DNA from: Streptomyces sp. V4I2
GTDB lineage: Bacteria; Actinomycetota; Actinomycetes; Streptomycetales; Streptomycetaceae
DNA length: 64,000 nucleotides
Direction: 5' to 3'
NCBI RefSeq assembly: GCF_030817655.1
Contig: NZ_JAUSZM010000003.1
Location: 2,418,001 to 2,482,000 of the forward strand
Under the pieces are notes generated by a model. The model searched no databases and was not told the origin of the DNA. It saw only the letters and a list, made by a program, of their open reading frames with translations. Both the position numbers and the translations under genes were made by a program. Numbering within the stretch: position 1 is the first letter of the stretch; every line of letters starts with the position of its first letter. Shown here one piece after another: positions 1 through 8,221 of the stretch.

Positions 1-108
1 GAGCTGCGCAAGGCCGGCGTGCTGCCGGTGCCGGAGGCGGCACGCAGGCCCGCGTCGGTGCTGGACCACCACGAGGAAGGCCCGGAAGGCCAAGTCGCCT
101 TGCTCTAG
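1..108 (+). CDS. C-terminal end of an unidentified protein (5-prime truncated)
   Basis: Frame 1 is open from the window edge to a TAG at 106-108 and gives a 35-residue tail ending in EGQVALL. Codon use is typical of the neighbourhood, so it is probably the real end of a gene that begins outside the window. The tail contains Pro/Arg-rich and acidic stretches and no recognisable motif. It converges on the TetR gene, and the two stop codons lie 10 bases apart. No function can be assigned. Confidence 0.6.
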   Translation, partial: ELRKAGVLPVPEAARRPASVLDHHEEGPEGQVALL

Positions 109-119
109 CCTTGCTCTAG
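98..119. repeat. 11-bp perfect tandem duplication spanning two convergent stop codons
   Basis: CCTTGCTCTAG occurs twice back to back (98-108 and 109-119). The first copy supplies the TAG stop of the upstream partial gene; the second contains, on the other strand, the stop of the TetR gene. Confidence 0.85.
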
Positions 120-829
120 GTTCTGGGCTCGAAGGCGTCCATGACCCGCTGGAGCGCCCGTTCGAACACCGCCTCCAGATCGATCGGCCCGGAGGCCTCC
201 ATGAAGGCCGCCGCCACCCGCGGATAGGCGCCGGTGGCCACCTGGCTGCCGAGGTAGGCGATCCGGACCGCGTTCTCCTCCTCCTCGGACCAGGGCATGG
301 AGCGGGTGCGCTCGGCGGTGGCGAGCTCGTTCGCGGTGTACGTCGTCACGACGCCGTTGAGCAGCGCGACCAGCTCCATCTTGATGCTGTACGGCACCTC
401 GAGCGGTTCGAGGCAGGCCAGGCAGTGCTCCAGGTAGCGCAGGGTGTTGGGGCTGAAGCCGTAGACCCCCGCCATCAGGCGCGGCACCCACGGGTGGCGG
501 CGCATGATGGCGCGGGTCTCGTACGCGTTGCGGAGCATGTCGGCGCGCCAGTCGCCCGAGGGCTCGCCCATCTCGTGCTCGGCGCCGATGGCGTCGAGCA
601 TCAGCTCGTACAGGTCCTCCTTGCGCGGAACGTAGTTGTACAGCGACATCGTTCCGCAGCCCAGTTCGGCCGCGACGTGTCGCATGGAGACGCCGTCCAG
701 CCCCTGCGCGTCCGCGATGCGCACGGCCGCCGCCGCGACGTCCGCGCGCGTGAACGCCGGCTTCGGCCCCCGGCCCGTCCGCTCGGGACGGGCCCAGATC
801 ACTTCGGGTACGGCCGCTCGGCCCGCCAT
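116..829 (-). CDS. TetR-family transcriptional repressor of the adjacent ABC exporter
   Basis: A 237-residue protein with an N-terminal TetR helix-turn-helix at about residues 28-70 (core VSMRHVAAELGCGTMSLYNYV) and a long helical C-terminal ligand domain, of the length usual for the TetR_C class. ATG at 829 is preceded by GAGGTGA, a reasonable ribosome binding site. It is divergent from a DrrA/DrrB-type exporter, and two copies of the same palindrome lie between them, so it probably represses the exporter and perhaps itself and is released by a drug-like ligand. The family assignment is firm; the ligand is unknown. Confidence 0.9.
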   Translation of the reverse strand: MAGRAAVPEVIWARPERTGRGPKPAFTRADVAAAAVRIADAQGLDGVSMRHVAAELGCGTMSLYNYVPRKEDLYELMLDAIGAEHEMGEPSGDWRADMLRNAYETRAIMRRHPWVPRLMAGVYGFSPNTLRYLEHCLACLEPLEVPYSIKMELVALLNGVVTTYTANELATAERTRSMPWSEEEENAVRIAYLGSQVATGAYPRVAAAFMEASGPIDLEAVFERALQRVMDAFEPRT

Positions 830-856
830 CGATCATCACCTCGGCCACCATCCTAG

Positions 857-917
857 TTACGTACAGCGTACGTAGTGCGCTATGGTCGGTCCATGACTTC
901 TACGTACGCTGTACTTA
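857..917 (+). promoter_or_regulatory. Twin TetR-type operators and leaderless promoter of the exporter
   Basis: TACGTACAGCGTACGTA (858-874) is a perfect 7-3-7 palindrome. A second site, TACGTACGCTGTACTTA (901-917), is 7-3-7 with one mismatch and is the inverted partner of the first. A -10-like TATGGT at 881-886 lies between them and puts the transcription start at or near the ATG at 893, so the mRNA is probably leaderless. One operator covers the -35/spacer region and the other the first codons. The assignment to the adjacent TetR protein is inferred from position. Confidence 0.75.
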
Positions 918-1840
918 GTGAAGGTCTGGAGAAGCGGTTCGGTGCCGTGCACGCCCTGCGCGGCCTGGATCTCGCGGTGGCGACCGGCACGGTCTGCGGC
1001 ATCCTCGGCCCGAACGGGGCGGGCAAGACCACGGCCGTACGCCTGCTCACCACCCTGCTGCGACCGGACGCGGGCTCCGCACGGATCGCCGGCCACGACC
1101 TCGTCCGGGAGGCGGCGGCCGTACGGCGCAAGATCGGCGTCACCGGGCAGTACGCGTCGGTCGACGGGGACCTGACCGGGCGCGAGAACCTGCGCCTGTT
1201 CGCCCGGCTGCACCGGGTGCGGGGGCCGGCCGAGCGGGCCGGCGAGCTCCTGGACCGCTTCGGGCTGGCCGAGGCCGCCAACCGGGCCGCGTCCACCTAC
1301 TCGGGCGGGATGCGCCGCCGGCTGGACCTGGCGGCGAGTCTGATACGCCGTCCCGAGGTGCTGTTCCTGGACGAGCCGACCACCGGGCTCGACCCGGCCA
1401 GCCGGAACCTGATCTGGTCCGCCGTGCGCGACCTGACGGCGGAGGGCACGACCGTGCTGCTGACCACCCAGTACCTGGAGGAGGCCGACCAACTCGCCCA
1501 CGACATCGCCCTGGTGGACCGAGGGCGGGTCGCGCACACGGGTTCGCCCGCCCAGCTCAAGTCACTCATCGGGACCCATGTCGAGGTCGTCGTCGCGGAC
1601 GCGGACGTGCTGGCGAAGGCGGCGGCCGTGCTGGACCGACTCACCGGCGCGCAGCCGTCGTTCGACCACGAGCGCAACGCCGTCGGCGCGGTCAGCCGGG
1701 ACTCGACGCTCACCCTCCCCCGTCTGGTGCGCGAACTCGACGCGGCGGGCGTGCCGTTGCTGGACGCGAGTCTGCGTCCGCCGACCCTCGACGACGTGTT
1801 CCTCCAGCTCACCGACGACCACCAGGAGCGTGCGGCATGA
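893..1840 (+). CDS. DrrA-like ABC exporter ATP-binding subunit
   Basis: A 315-residue ATPase of the daunorubicin-resistance (DrrA/CcmA) class. Walker A is GPNGAGKT (about residues 39-46), the ABC signature region is YSGGMRRRLDLA (about 135-147) and Walker B is VLFLDEPTTGLD. The C-terminal extension of about 90 residues is typical of DrrA. I chose ATG 893 rather than the in-frame GTG at 875 because the upstream codons overlap the -10 element. The next gene starts in a 4-base ATGA overlap, indicating translational coupling. It would power the membrane subunit to extrude a hydrophobic compound. Confidence 0.9.
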   Translation: MTSTYAVLSEGLEKRFGAVHALRGLDLAVATGTVCGILGPNGAGKTTAVRLLTTLLRPDAGSARIAGHDLVREAAAVRRKIGVTGQYASVDGDLTGRENLRLFARLHRVRGPAERAGELLDRFGLAEAANRAASTYSGGMRRRLDLAASLIRRPEVLFLDEPTTGLDPASRNLIWSAVRDLTAEGTTVLLTTQYLEEADQLAHDIALVDRGRVAHTGSPAQLKSLIGTHVEVVVADADVLAKAAAVLDRLTGAQPSFDHERNAVGAVSRDSTLTLPRLVRELDAAGVPLLDASLRPPTLDDVFLQLTDDHQERAA

Positions 1841-2619
1841 CCACACTGGCCTACGACGGCGGCGCGATGCTCGGCCGTCAGCTGCGGCGGATGCGGAACA
1901 ACCCGGGGCTGCTGATCCTGACCCAGACGATGCCGATCAGCATGCTGCTGTTCTTCGGCTACGTCTTCGGCAGCGCGCTGGCGATGCCGGGCGCGGACTA
2001 CCGTGCCTTCCTGGTGCCGGGTCTGCTGGTGGCGACCGCCGCCAACGGGATCATGACCGGGATGTTCCAGGCGGCCCAGGACACTCACCGGGGCGTGATG
2101 GACCGCTTCCGCACCCTGCCGATGAGCCGGGCGGCCGTGCCGCTGGGGCAGGCGGTGGCGGACCTGGTCGTCACGGCGGCCGGTACGGTTCCGCTGCTGC
2201 TGGTCGGCCTCGCGGTGGGCTGGCGCGTGGAGGGGAGCGCTCTGGAGGCGGTGGGCGCCTTCGGCCTGTTGCTGCTGTTCCGGTTCGCCACCACCTGGAT
2301 CGGGATCTTCCTGGGCCTGCTCACCCGCAACGAGGAGGCCGCGGGCCAGCTCGGCGGCGCGACCTTCCTGCTGCCGCTGCTGTCCAACGCGTACATCCCG
2401 GCCGAAGGGCTGCCGGCCTGGCTCCGGACGGTCGCCGAGTGGAACCCGATCAGCGCGGTGACGACGGCCCTGCGGGACCTCTTCGGCAACGCCCCCGTGC
2501 CGGAGGGTGCGGCCTGGCCGGTGGCCCATCCCGTCGCCGGGTCACTGGCCTGGTGCGCGGTCCTCCTCGCGGTGTTCATGCCGCTCGCCGTGCGACGGTA
2601 CGCGCACGGCGAGCGCTGA
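1837..2619 (+). CDS. DrrB-like ABC-2 type exporter permease
   Basis: A 260-residue integral membrane protein with about six hydrophobic segments and the ABC-2 transporter layout (MLGRQLRRMRNNPGLL at the N-terminus, then PISMLLFFGYVFG). It follows the ATPase gene with an ATGA overlap and would form the homodimeric membrane part of the exporter. The conserved ABC2 stretch around residues 185-215 (NAYIPAEGLPAWLRTVAEWN, then PISAVTTALRDLF) is intact. The substrate cannot be read from sequence; drugs or secondary metabolites are usual for the family. Confidence 0.88.
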   Translation: MTTLAYDGGAMLGRQLRRMRNNPGLLILTQTMPISMLLFFGYVFGSALAMPGADYRAFLVPGLLVATAANGIMTGMFQAAQDTHRGVMDRFRTLPMSRAAVPLGQAVADLVVTAAGTVPLLLVGLAVGWRVEGSALEAVGAFGLLLLFRFATTWIGIFLGLLTRNEEAAGQLGGATFLLPLLSNAYIPAEGLPAWLRTVAEWNPISAVTTALRDLFGNAPVPEGAAWPVAHPVAGSLAWCAVLLAVFMPLAVRRYAHGER

Positions 2620-2634
2620 CCGCCTGTCGCGGCC

Positions 2635-4329
2635 CTAGGTCTGCGGGGTCAGTTCGGGACCGAGCGAGGAGAACTTCTCCTGGGAGACGACCCGCTTCGG
2701 CGGCCAGGTGATGTTGTCCGGCGGCCAGCTCTGGCCGGTCTTCTTCAGGAACCACTGGGGCGGCTCGTACATCGGCGGCTCGTAGCCGTCGGGGAGGGAG
2801 GTCTTCCACTCGACGTCCTTCGTCCGCTCCGTGAACTCGGCCTTGATCGCCTTCAGGCGTTCGGGCTGGGTGATCAGGTCGACGGCCGTGGCCGCGAGAT
2901 AGCGCGCGGCGGCGAGCAGGGCCGCCTGGCCGGGGGCGGCCGCCGCGCAGGAGGCGGTGGACCAGGTGTGCATCTTGGTGCCGATCGGGGCGAGCGCGGC
3001 GCCCATGGAGACGGTCGGCACGTTCCAGCTGATGTCGGCCACGTCCGTGGAACCGCCGCCCATGAACACCGGGTTGGGGGCGGTGAGCGCGGCGACCTCG
3101 GCGTGCATGCCCTTCTGCGGCAGCCCGAGGGACTCCTGCAGCTCCTTGGCCAGCTGGTGGGCCTCGTCGGAGTACTCGGGCGGGCCTATCTGCCGCATGT
3201 TGTCGTGCATCAGCTCCGCGAAGGCCTTGGAGGGCAGCTGGTTCCAGCAGGCGGAGGTGATGCGGTGCCGCACCTTCGTCTGCGAGGCCTTGGCGGCGGC
3301 CTCCGAGACGGCGATCACCTTGTCGAGGAGGACCTGGACGCGGGCGGGGCTGCCCTCGCGTACGTAGTAGGAGATCTCGGCGATCTCCGGGGTGACGTTG
3401 GGGATGTCCCCGCCGTTGTTGATCACCCAGTGCAGGCGGCCGGACGGCGCCAGGTTCTCCTCGCGCAGGAACTCCGACATGGTCGCCATCATCACGGCCG
3501 CGTCCAGCGCGCTCTTGTTGCCGAGCGGGGTGCCGCCGTGACCGGCGACGCCGAGGAAGGTGAAGGTCACGGCCGTCATCGCGGTCGAGGAGCCCCACCC
3601 GGTGGCGTTGGACGTCGACGGGTGCCAGTCGAGGAACGCGTCGAGGCCCTCGTACACGCCCTTGCTGACCGCGTACGTCTTGCCGATCAGGGTCTCCTCG
3701 GCGGTGGAGCCGAAGAACTTCACGGTGACCGGAAGTCTGTGCTTCTCGGCGGCCCGCGCGACGGCCGCCGCGGCCGCTGCCGCCGCCGTGCCGAGGGCGC
3801 TGTGGCCGCAGCCGTGGCCGGGGCCGTAGCTGGGGGCGAAGGGGTCGTGGACGTACTCGCGCGGGTCGTGGTGGCCGACGCCCTTGTGCTGCGAGAGGCC
3901 GGGCAGGGCGTCGTACTCGCCGCTGAAGCCGAGGACGGGGCCGCCGCTGCCGTACGAGAAGGTCGCGGTGAACGCGGTCGGGAAGCCGGCGGTGCCGAAC
4001 TCGACGTCGAATCCGGCCTTCTCGAGGAAGCCCGCCTCGGCGAGGGAGGAGTTCCACTCGCGCAGGCTGAGCTCGGCGTTCTCCCAGATCTCGGAGTTGA
4101 GAGCGGTGATCCGGCCCGAGTTGCCCTTGATCCAGTCCAGGGCGGTCGTCTTGGCGGGGCTGTCCTGGGCGAGGCCGGTGGGTGCCTCGTAGGCGGACGG
4201 GGTGTCGTCGGCGGAGACCGCCGCCATCGCGGGGTCGGTCTCGGCGGCCATCACGGCGGTCGTGACACCGGCCGCGCCCAGCAGTTGCATGATGCGGCGG
4301 CGGCTCAGTGCCTGGCCGTTCGCGGACAT
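2635..4329 (-). CDS. Tat-exported M20-family amidohydrolase (AbgB-like)
   Basis: A 564-residue metallopeptidase-fold hydrolase of the M20/amidohydrolase group (AbgB-type p-aminobenzoyl-glutamate hydrolases and relatives). Metal-site motifs are visible: GHGCGHSALG, then STAEETLIG, and the dimerisation-domain entry GVAGHGGTPLGNKSALDAA. ATG 4329 puts a twin-arginine signal at the start (LSRRRIMQLLGAAG, followed by an Ala-rich run ending near DPAMA), so it is probably exported folded with bound metal. An in-frame GTG 36 bases upstream is possible but puts the Tat motif deeper. The substrate, an N-acyl or dipeptide-like amide, is not known. Confidence 0.85.
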   Translation of the reverse strand: MSANGQALSRRRIMQLLGAAGVTTAVMAAETDPAMAAVSADDTPSAYEAPTGLAQDSPAKTTALDWIKGNSGRITALNSEIWENAELSLREWNSSLAEAGFLEKAGFDVEFGTAGFPTAFTATFSYGSGGPVLGFSGEYDALPGLSQHKGVGHHDPREYVHDPFAPSYGPGHGCGHSALGTAAAAAAAAVARAAEKHRLPVTVKFFGSTAEETLIGKTYAVSKGVYEGLDAFLDWHPSTSNATGWGSSTAMTAVTFTFLGVAGHGGTPLGNKSALDAAVMMATMSEFLREENLAPSGRLHWVINNGGDIPNVTPEIAEISYYVREGSPARVQVLLDKVIAVSEAAAKASQTKVRHRITSACWNQLPSKAFAELMHDNMRQIGPPEYSDEAHQLAKELQESLGLPQKGMHAEVAALTAPNPVFMGGGSTDVADISWNVPTVSMGAALAPIGTKMHTWSTASCAAAAPGQAALLAAARYLAATAVDLITQPERLKAIKAEFTERTKDVEWKTSLPDGYEPPMYEPPQWFLKKTGQSWPPDNITWPPKRVVSQEKFSSLGPELTPQT

Positions 4330-4645
4330 CGTCTCGTGTTCATGCTGATCGTGCAGGTCACACACGCGCGCCTCCGGCGGTTGAGGATCGGTGCATCAGC
4401 CACGTGAAACGTGTAAACGATCAACAACCCTGGACCGGCAACGTTGCCGGGTCAACATGCGTGCATGACAAAGGTGTTACGCGCGGGGGCAACGGGAGGC
4501 GAGAGGGTGAGGAGACGTACCCGCGCTCGGCGGACACACCTGGACGCCGCTGCATGCCGTGGGGATGACGGACGACGGGATCGCAGCACTACGCCGGGAC
4601 GGTGTGGCCGCCTGAGCGCGGGTCAGGAACTCCGAACGCGAGGGC
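4330..4645. other. Intergenic region upstream of the M20 gene
   Basis: No convincing gene. It should hold the leftward promoter of the M20 gene and contains a LacI-type palindrome. Short rightward frames here lack ribosome binding sites and family features. Confidence 0.6.
4435..4450. promoter_or_regulatory. LacI-type operator palindrome
   Basis: CCGGCAACGTTGCCGG is a perfect 16-bp palindrome centred on AACGTT, the arrangement typical of LacI/GalR-family operators. It lies about 106 bases upstream of the M20 start codon. No LacI gene is in the window, so the regulator would act in trans. Confidence 0.55.
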
Positions 4646-4912
4646 TCAGCGCCCGCCGAACAGCGAACGGCTCAGTCGGCGCAGTGGCGCGAAGAGCGAG
4701 AGCCGCCTCACTCGCGCACCCCTGGGGCTGCGCTCGCGCGTGTCACGTGCGGTCAGCTCACGCATCAACGAGGTCGCCTCGACCGTCTCCCGTTGGGGGA
4801 CGGCAGGACCGCCCAGCACCGAGAGATGGCGGTCGAGACGCGAACTGGTCGCGCTGCTCCCGCAGGTGATCGCAGGGACCCTCGCCCTGCTGCGCACTGT
4901 TATCTGTTCCAT
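4646..4912 (-). CDS. Small basic conserved-looking protein
   Basis: An 88-residue product starting MEQITVRSRARVPAITCGSS with an Arg-rich C-terminus ending LRRLSRSLFGGR. ATG 4912 has a good GGGGAG ribosome binding site about 4 bases away, which favours it over the upstream in-frame start at 4978. I recall similar short proteins in other Streptomyces but no function. It is co-directional with, and downstream of, the anti-sigma gene across a 126-base gap. There is no signal peptide or membrane segment. Confidence 0.6.
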   Translation of the reverse strand: MEQITVRSRARVPAITCGSSATSSRLDRHLSVLGGPAVPQRETVEATSLMRELTARDTRERSPRGARVRRLSLFAPLRRLSRSLFGGR

Positions 4913-5038
4913 GTCACTCCCCACCCGTACGAGTCCACCCGGCCCGGGCAGGGTAACCCTATCGCCCCCTTGGGGCACTCGTGTATCGCGGTCACAGGAT
5001 TCACCTTCCCTGTAAGGAGGTTGACGACTCCTCTTTGA

Positions 5039-5839
5039 TCACTCTCCGAATCCAACCGATTTCAGGGCGAGTTGGACAACCGGCTGGGTAGTGGGCTGCG
5101 GTGATCCCCCGTCGGGCTCGACGGTCACAGCGAGTGAGGTGGCGGAGGTGTCGAGACCGGACGCCACCAAGGGCGTGTCGTCGCCGAAGAGCCCCAGGGA
5201 GCGCGGTTGCGCGTCGGGGCGCATGAGCCACAGTTGGCGCACACGGTCGCTCGGCAGGTCGTCGTATCCGCTCAGGGTGACGACCGCGCTCCCCTCCGAT
5301 GCGGAGGCGATCACTCCGATACTGCGGCCCTCGGTGTCCTGGCCCCTCGTCGCACGCGCGTCGGGAGCCGCGAGAACGTGGGCGATCTCACGCGCCTGGG
5401 TCCGCTCGGCGTTCAGTTGGTCCTCCGTCTGCCCGGCCTGGACGGCGAACAGGGACGCGACCACGAGGGCCGCGGCGGCGGTCGCCGTCGCGAAGGGCAC
5501 GAACAGGGGGATCCGCCGCCGCTCACGGGGCGGCGGCTGCACGCCCCACACGTGCGGCGGCAACTGGGGCGGACGCGCGCGTGCCGCCTCCCGCGGGGCG
5601 TTCTCCTGCGGAGTGGTGCGTACGGCGGCCAGCACCCGTTCGCGCATCGCGGCCGGCGCCGGGGCGGCCGCCGACCAGGCGAGCCGGACGGCGTCCTCGG
5701 CCAGGGCGCGCACCTCGGCGGGACAGCTGTCGCACTTCTTCAGGTGCTTCTCGAAGCGGCGGCGCTCGTCGGGTTCGAGGGCGTCCAGGGCATAGGGCGC
5801 GGCCAGGGAGTGGAGGTTCTCGCGGCGGAACAGGCTCAC
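5039..5839 (-). CDS. rskA: Membrane-anchored anti-sigma factor, RskA type
   Basis: A 266-residue protein. The N-terminal cytoplasmic part (DLEP-like region LAAPYALDALEPDERRRFEK, then HLKKCDSC) carries the HxxxCxxC pattern of zinc-associated anti-sigma domains. One membrane segment follows at about residues 145-165 (TATAAAALVVASLFAV), then an extracytoplasmic RskA domain. The GTG start at 5839 overlaps the TGA of the sigma gene (GTGA), so the two are translationally coupled. It should sequester the sigma factor and release it on regulated proteolysis. The family is clear; the inducing signal is not. Confidence 0.88.
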   Translation of the reverse strand: MSLFRRENLHSLAAPYALDALEPDERRRFEKHLKKCDSCPAEVRALAEDAVRLAWSAAAPAPAAMRERVLAAVRTTPQENAPREAARARPPQLPPHVWGVQPPPRERRRIPLFVPFATATAAAALVVASLFAVQAGQTEDQLNAERTQAREIAHVLAAPDARATRGQDTEGRSIGVIASASEGSAVVTLSGYDDLPSDRVRQLWLMRPDAQPRSLGLFGDDTPLVASGLDTSATSLAVTVEPDGGSPQPTTQPVVQLALKSVGFGE

Positions 5840-6378
5840 GCCACACCTCCCAGGCACTCGCGCAGGCGGGTCAGTCCGTCACGCATCCTCGTCTTCACCG
5901 TGCCGAGCGGCAAGGAGAGCCGCTCGGCCACTTCACGGTAGGTGTACCCCTCGTAATAAGCGAGGGTGACCGACTGGCGCTGCAGGGCCGTGAGGCGGTC
6001 CAGACAGCGGCGCACCCACTCGCGTTCGAGGCCGGCCTCCACCTCCTCGGTGACCTGGTCGAAGGCAGGGTTGTGGGAACGCCTCGCCTCGCGCTGCTCG
6101 CGTTCGCCGGCGGCGCGGGCGCTGCGCACCCGGTCGACGGCCCGGCGATGGGCCAGGGTGAGGATCCAGGACAGGGCGCTGCCCCGCCCCGGGTCGAACC
6201 GCCCCGCCGACCGCCAGAGTTCGAGCAACACTTCCTGCGACACCTCCTCCGACTGCGCCGGATCCCGTACGACCCGTCTCACCAGCCCGAACACGGGCCC
6301 GGACACCAGTGCGTACAACTCCTCGAACGCCCTCTGGTCACCACCCGCCACGAGCATCAGCAGCTCGTCCGCCTCCAC
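5836..6378 (-). CDS. sigK: ECF RNA polymerase sigma factor, SigK type
   Basis: A 180-residue ECF sigma factor with region 2 (AFEELYALVSGPVFGLVRRV, then SEEVSQEVLLELWRSAGRFD) and region 4 helix-turn-helix (LAYYEGYTYREVAERLSLPL, then GTVKTRMRDGL). GTG 6378 is chosen because GGGGGAG lies 6 bases upstream and residues before it are not part of the family. It is cotranscribed with its anti-sigma factor. The promoter upstream matches the motif I recall for mycobacterial SigK, suggesting autoregulation and control of the divergent DUF4331 operon. Confidence 0.88.
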   Translation of the reverse strand: MEADELLMLVAGGDQRAFEELYALVSGPVFGLVRRVVRDPAQSEEVSQEVLLELWRSAGRFDPGRGSALSWILTLAHRRAVDRVRSARAAGEREQREARRSHNPAFDQVTEEVEAGLEREWVRRCLDRLTALQRQSVTLAYYEGYTYREVAERLSLPLGTVKTRMRDGLTRLRECLGGVA

Positions 6379-6430
6379 CCCGGCTCCCCCTCTCCGCACA
6401 CCGCACCCGGCCCGCCCCGTCCCACGAGGT

Positions 6431-6457
6431 ATTCGCAACGAACCCACCTCCGGATGG
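6431..6457 (-). promoter_or_regulatory. Putative SigK-type promoter of sigK-rskA
   Basis: On the minus strand CCATCC (6457-6452), a 15-base spacer and GCGAAT (6436-6431). This is close to the mycobacterial SigK pattern CCATCC...CCGAAT as I remember it, and has the same spacing as the divergent promoter at 6522-6548. Confidence 0.6.
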
Positions 6458-6521
6458 GGTTACGGATCAGCGGGCCGAAAACGCGGGCCCGGCAGGGAGA
6501 AAAAGACTTTTCAGATTCGAC

Positions 6522-6548
6522 CAATCCGGCCCGCCCCCCGCTCCGAAT
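6522..6548 (+). promoter_or_regulatory. Putative SigK-type promoter of the DUF4331 operon
   Basis: CAATCC (6522-6527), a 15-base spacer and CCGAAT (6543-6548), 38 bases before the start codon. It mirrors the element facing sigK, so both operons are probably read by the same sigma factor. Confidence 0.6.
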
Positions 6549-6586
6549 CCCCCGGCGTCAGGCAAGTTGGACTGAGGACGGACGGC

Positions 6587-8119
6587 ATGACACCTATCTC
6601 CAGGAGCGGTTCGGGACGCAAGCACCTCGCGACCCTCGTATGTGGTGCGCTGGCCGCCGGGGGGCTCGCAGCCGCCGGCGTGACCGCGCTGGAACCGGGG
6701 GCGGCAGCCGCCTCCAGCCACCGGGAGGCCCCGCTGATATCGGGGCAGCCCCAGTACGACAACACGGACGTGTACGCGTTCGTCAGCCCGGACAAGCCCG
6801 ACACGACGACGATCGTGGCGAACTGGATCCCCTTCGAGGAGCCGGCCGGCGGTCCGAACTTCTTCCCGTTCGCCGAGGACGCGCAGTACGACCTCCACAT
6901 CGACAACAACGGTGACGCGCAGGGCGAACTGCTGTACCGCTTCACCTTCAAGACGCACGTCAAGAACGACAAGTCGTTCCTGTACAACACCGGGCCGGTC
7001 GAGAGCCTGGACGACCCGGACCTGAACGTCACACAGACGTACGACATCGAGCTGCTGAAGCTCAAACACCAGAAGCTGGTGTCGAAGACGAAGGTCGCCG
7101 ACGACGTGCCGGTGGCGCCGTCGAACGTGGGCAAGGCGTCCATGCCGGACTACGCCAAGCTGCGCGACCAGGCGGTGCACGAGCTGCCCGGCGGCTCGAC
7201 GACGTTCGCCGGCCAGGCCGACGACCCGTTCTTCCTGGACCTGCGGGTCTTCGACCTGCTGTACGGCGGGAACCTCACCGAGGTCGGCAACGACACCCTC
7301 AAGGGCTACAACGTCAACTCCATCGCCCTCCAGGTCCCGACCCACATGATCACCGAGTCGGCCGAGCAGCCGATCGTCGGTATCTGGTCGACGACCCAGC
7401 GCAAGAACGCGCAGGGCTACTACTCCCAGGTCTCGCGCCTCGGTATGCCGCTGGTCAACGAGGTCGTCAACCCGATCAAGGACAAGGACAAGTTCAACGC
7501 GTCCGCGCCCTGGGACGACGCCCAGTTCCTCGAGAACGTGACCAACCCGGAGCTGCCGAAGCTCATCGAGGCGATCTACAAGATCGACGCGCCCGACGAG
7601 CCGCGCAACGACCTCGTCGACGTCTTCCTGAAGGGCGTGAAGGGCCTCAACCAGCCGCCGCACGTACGCGCGGCGGAGGAACTGCGCCTCAACACCTCGA
7701 TCCAGCCGGTCGCCGACCCCAAGCGGCTCGGTGTCCTCGACGGCGACAACGCGGGCTTCCCTAACGGACGCCGCCTCACCGACGACGTGATCGACGCCTC
7801 GCTCCAGGTCGTCGAGGGTGAACTGCTGGGCGCCAAGAACGACCTGGGCGACGCCGTCGACAAGAACGACAAGGACTTCGAGAAGGCCTTCCCGTACGTC
7901 GCGCTGCCCACCGAGGGTTCCCGCGGCCCGCTCGCCAAGGGCACCACCGACGGCAACGACGTCCGCAGCCAGATCGGCGACGCGCTGCAGCCGGCCGGTG
8001 CGGGCGGGACCGACGACACCACACTGATCGCCGCCTCCGCGGGCGCCGGCGCGGCCGGCATCCTCCTGATCGGCACCGGCCTCATGTGGTGGCGCCGGAT
8101 GCGGAGCCGGGCGTACTGA
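6587..8119 (+). CDS. Secreted, membrane-tethered DUF4331 protein
   Basis: A 510-residue protein. A signal peptide (about residues 1-42, ending GAAAA) is followed at once by the DUF4331 hallmark SSHREAPLISGQPQYDNTDV, and the domain continues through most of the protein (for example NFFPFAEDAQYDLHIDNNGD). A single hydrophobic segment and basic tail end the protein (TLIAASAGAGAAGILLIGTG, then WWRRMRSR), so it is probably held on the outer face of the membrane. ATG 6587 has GAGGACGG upstream. It is first in an operon with a TPR protein and a metal-type transporter. The biochemical role of DUF4331 is unknown to me. Confidence 0.88.
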   Translation: MTPISRSGSGRKHLATLVCGALAAGGLAAAGVTALEPGAAAASSHREAPLISGQPQYDNTDVYAFVSPDKPDTTTIVANWIPFEEPAGGPNFFPFAEDAQYDLHIDNNGDAQGELLYRFTFKTHVKNDKSFLYNTGPVESLDDPDLNVTQTYDIELLKLKHQKLVSKTKVADDVPVAPSNVGKASMPDYAKLRDQAVHELPGGSTTFAGQADDPFFLDLRVFDLLYGGNLTEVGNDTLKGYNVNSIALQVPTHMITESAEQPIVGIWSTTQRKNAQGYYSQVSRLGMPLVNEVVNPIKDKDKFNASAPWDDAQFLENVTNPELPKLIEAIYKIDAPDEPRNDLVDVFLKGVKGLNQPPHVRAAEELRLNTSIQPVADPKRLGVLDGDNAGFPNGRRLTDDVIDASLQVVEGELLGAKNDLGDAVDKNDKDFEKAFPYVALPTEGSRGPLAKGTTDGNDVRSQIGDALQPAGAGGTDDTTLIAASAGAGAAGILLIGTGLMWWRRMRSRAY

Positions 8120-8221
8120 TCCGTACTCCCCACCGACTGGCGCGGCCCGCACCTTCCCATTCCCCCACGGCGCGGGCCGCGCCGCAGCTTCCCTGCACAG
8201 CGAGCCGACCGAGGAGAGGGC

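Noticed and set aside
5011..5035. AGGAG...CTCCT as a terminator for rskA
   Set aside because: Only a 5-bp stem with an 8-base loop; too weak to call.
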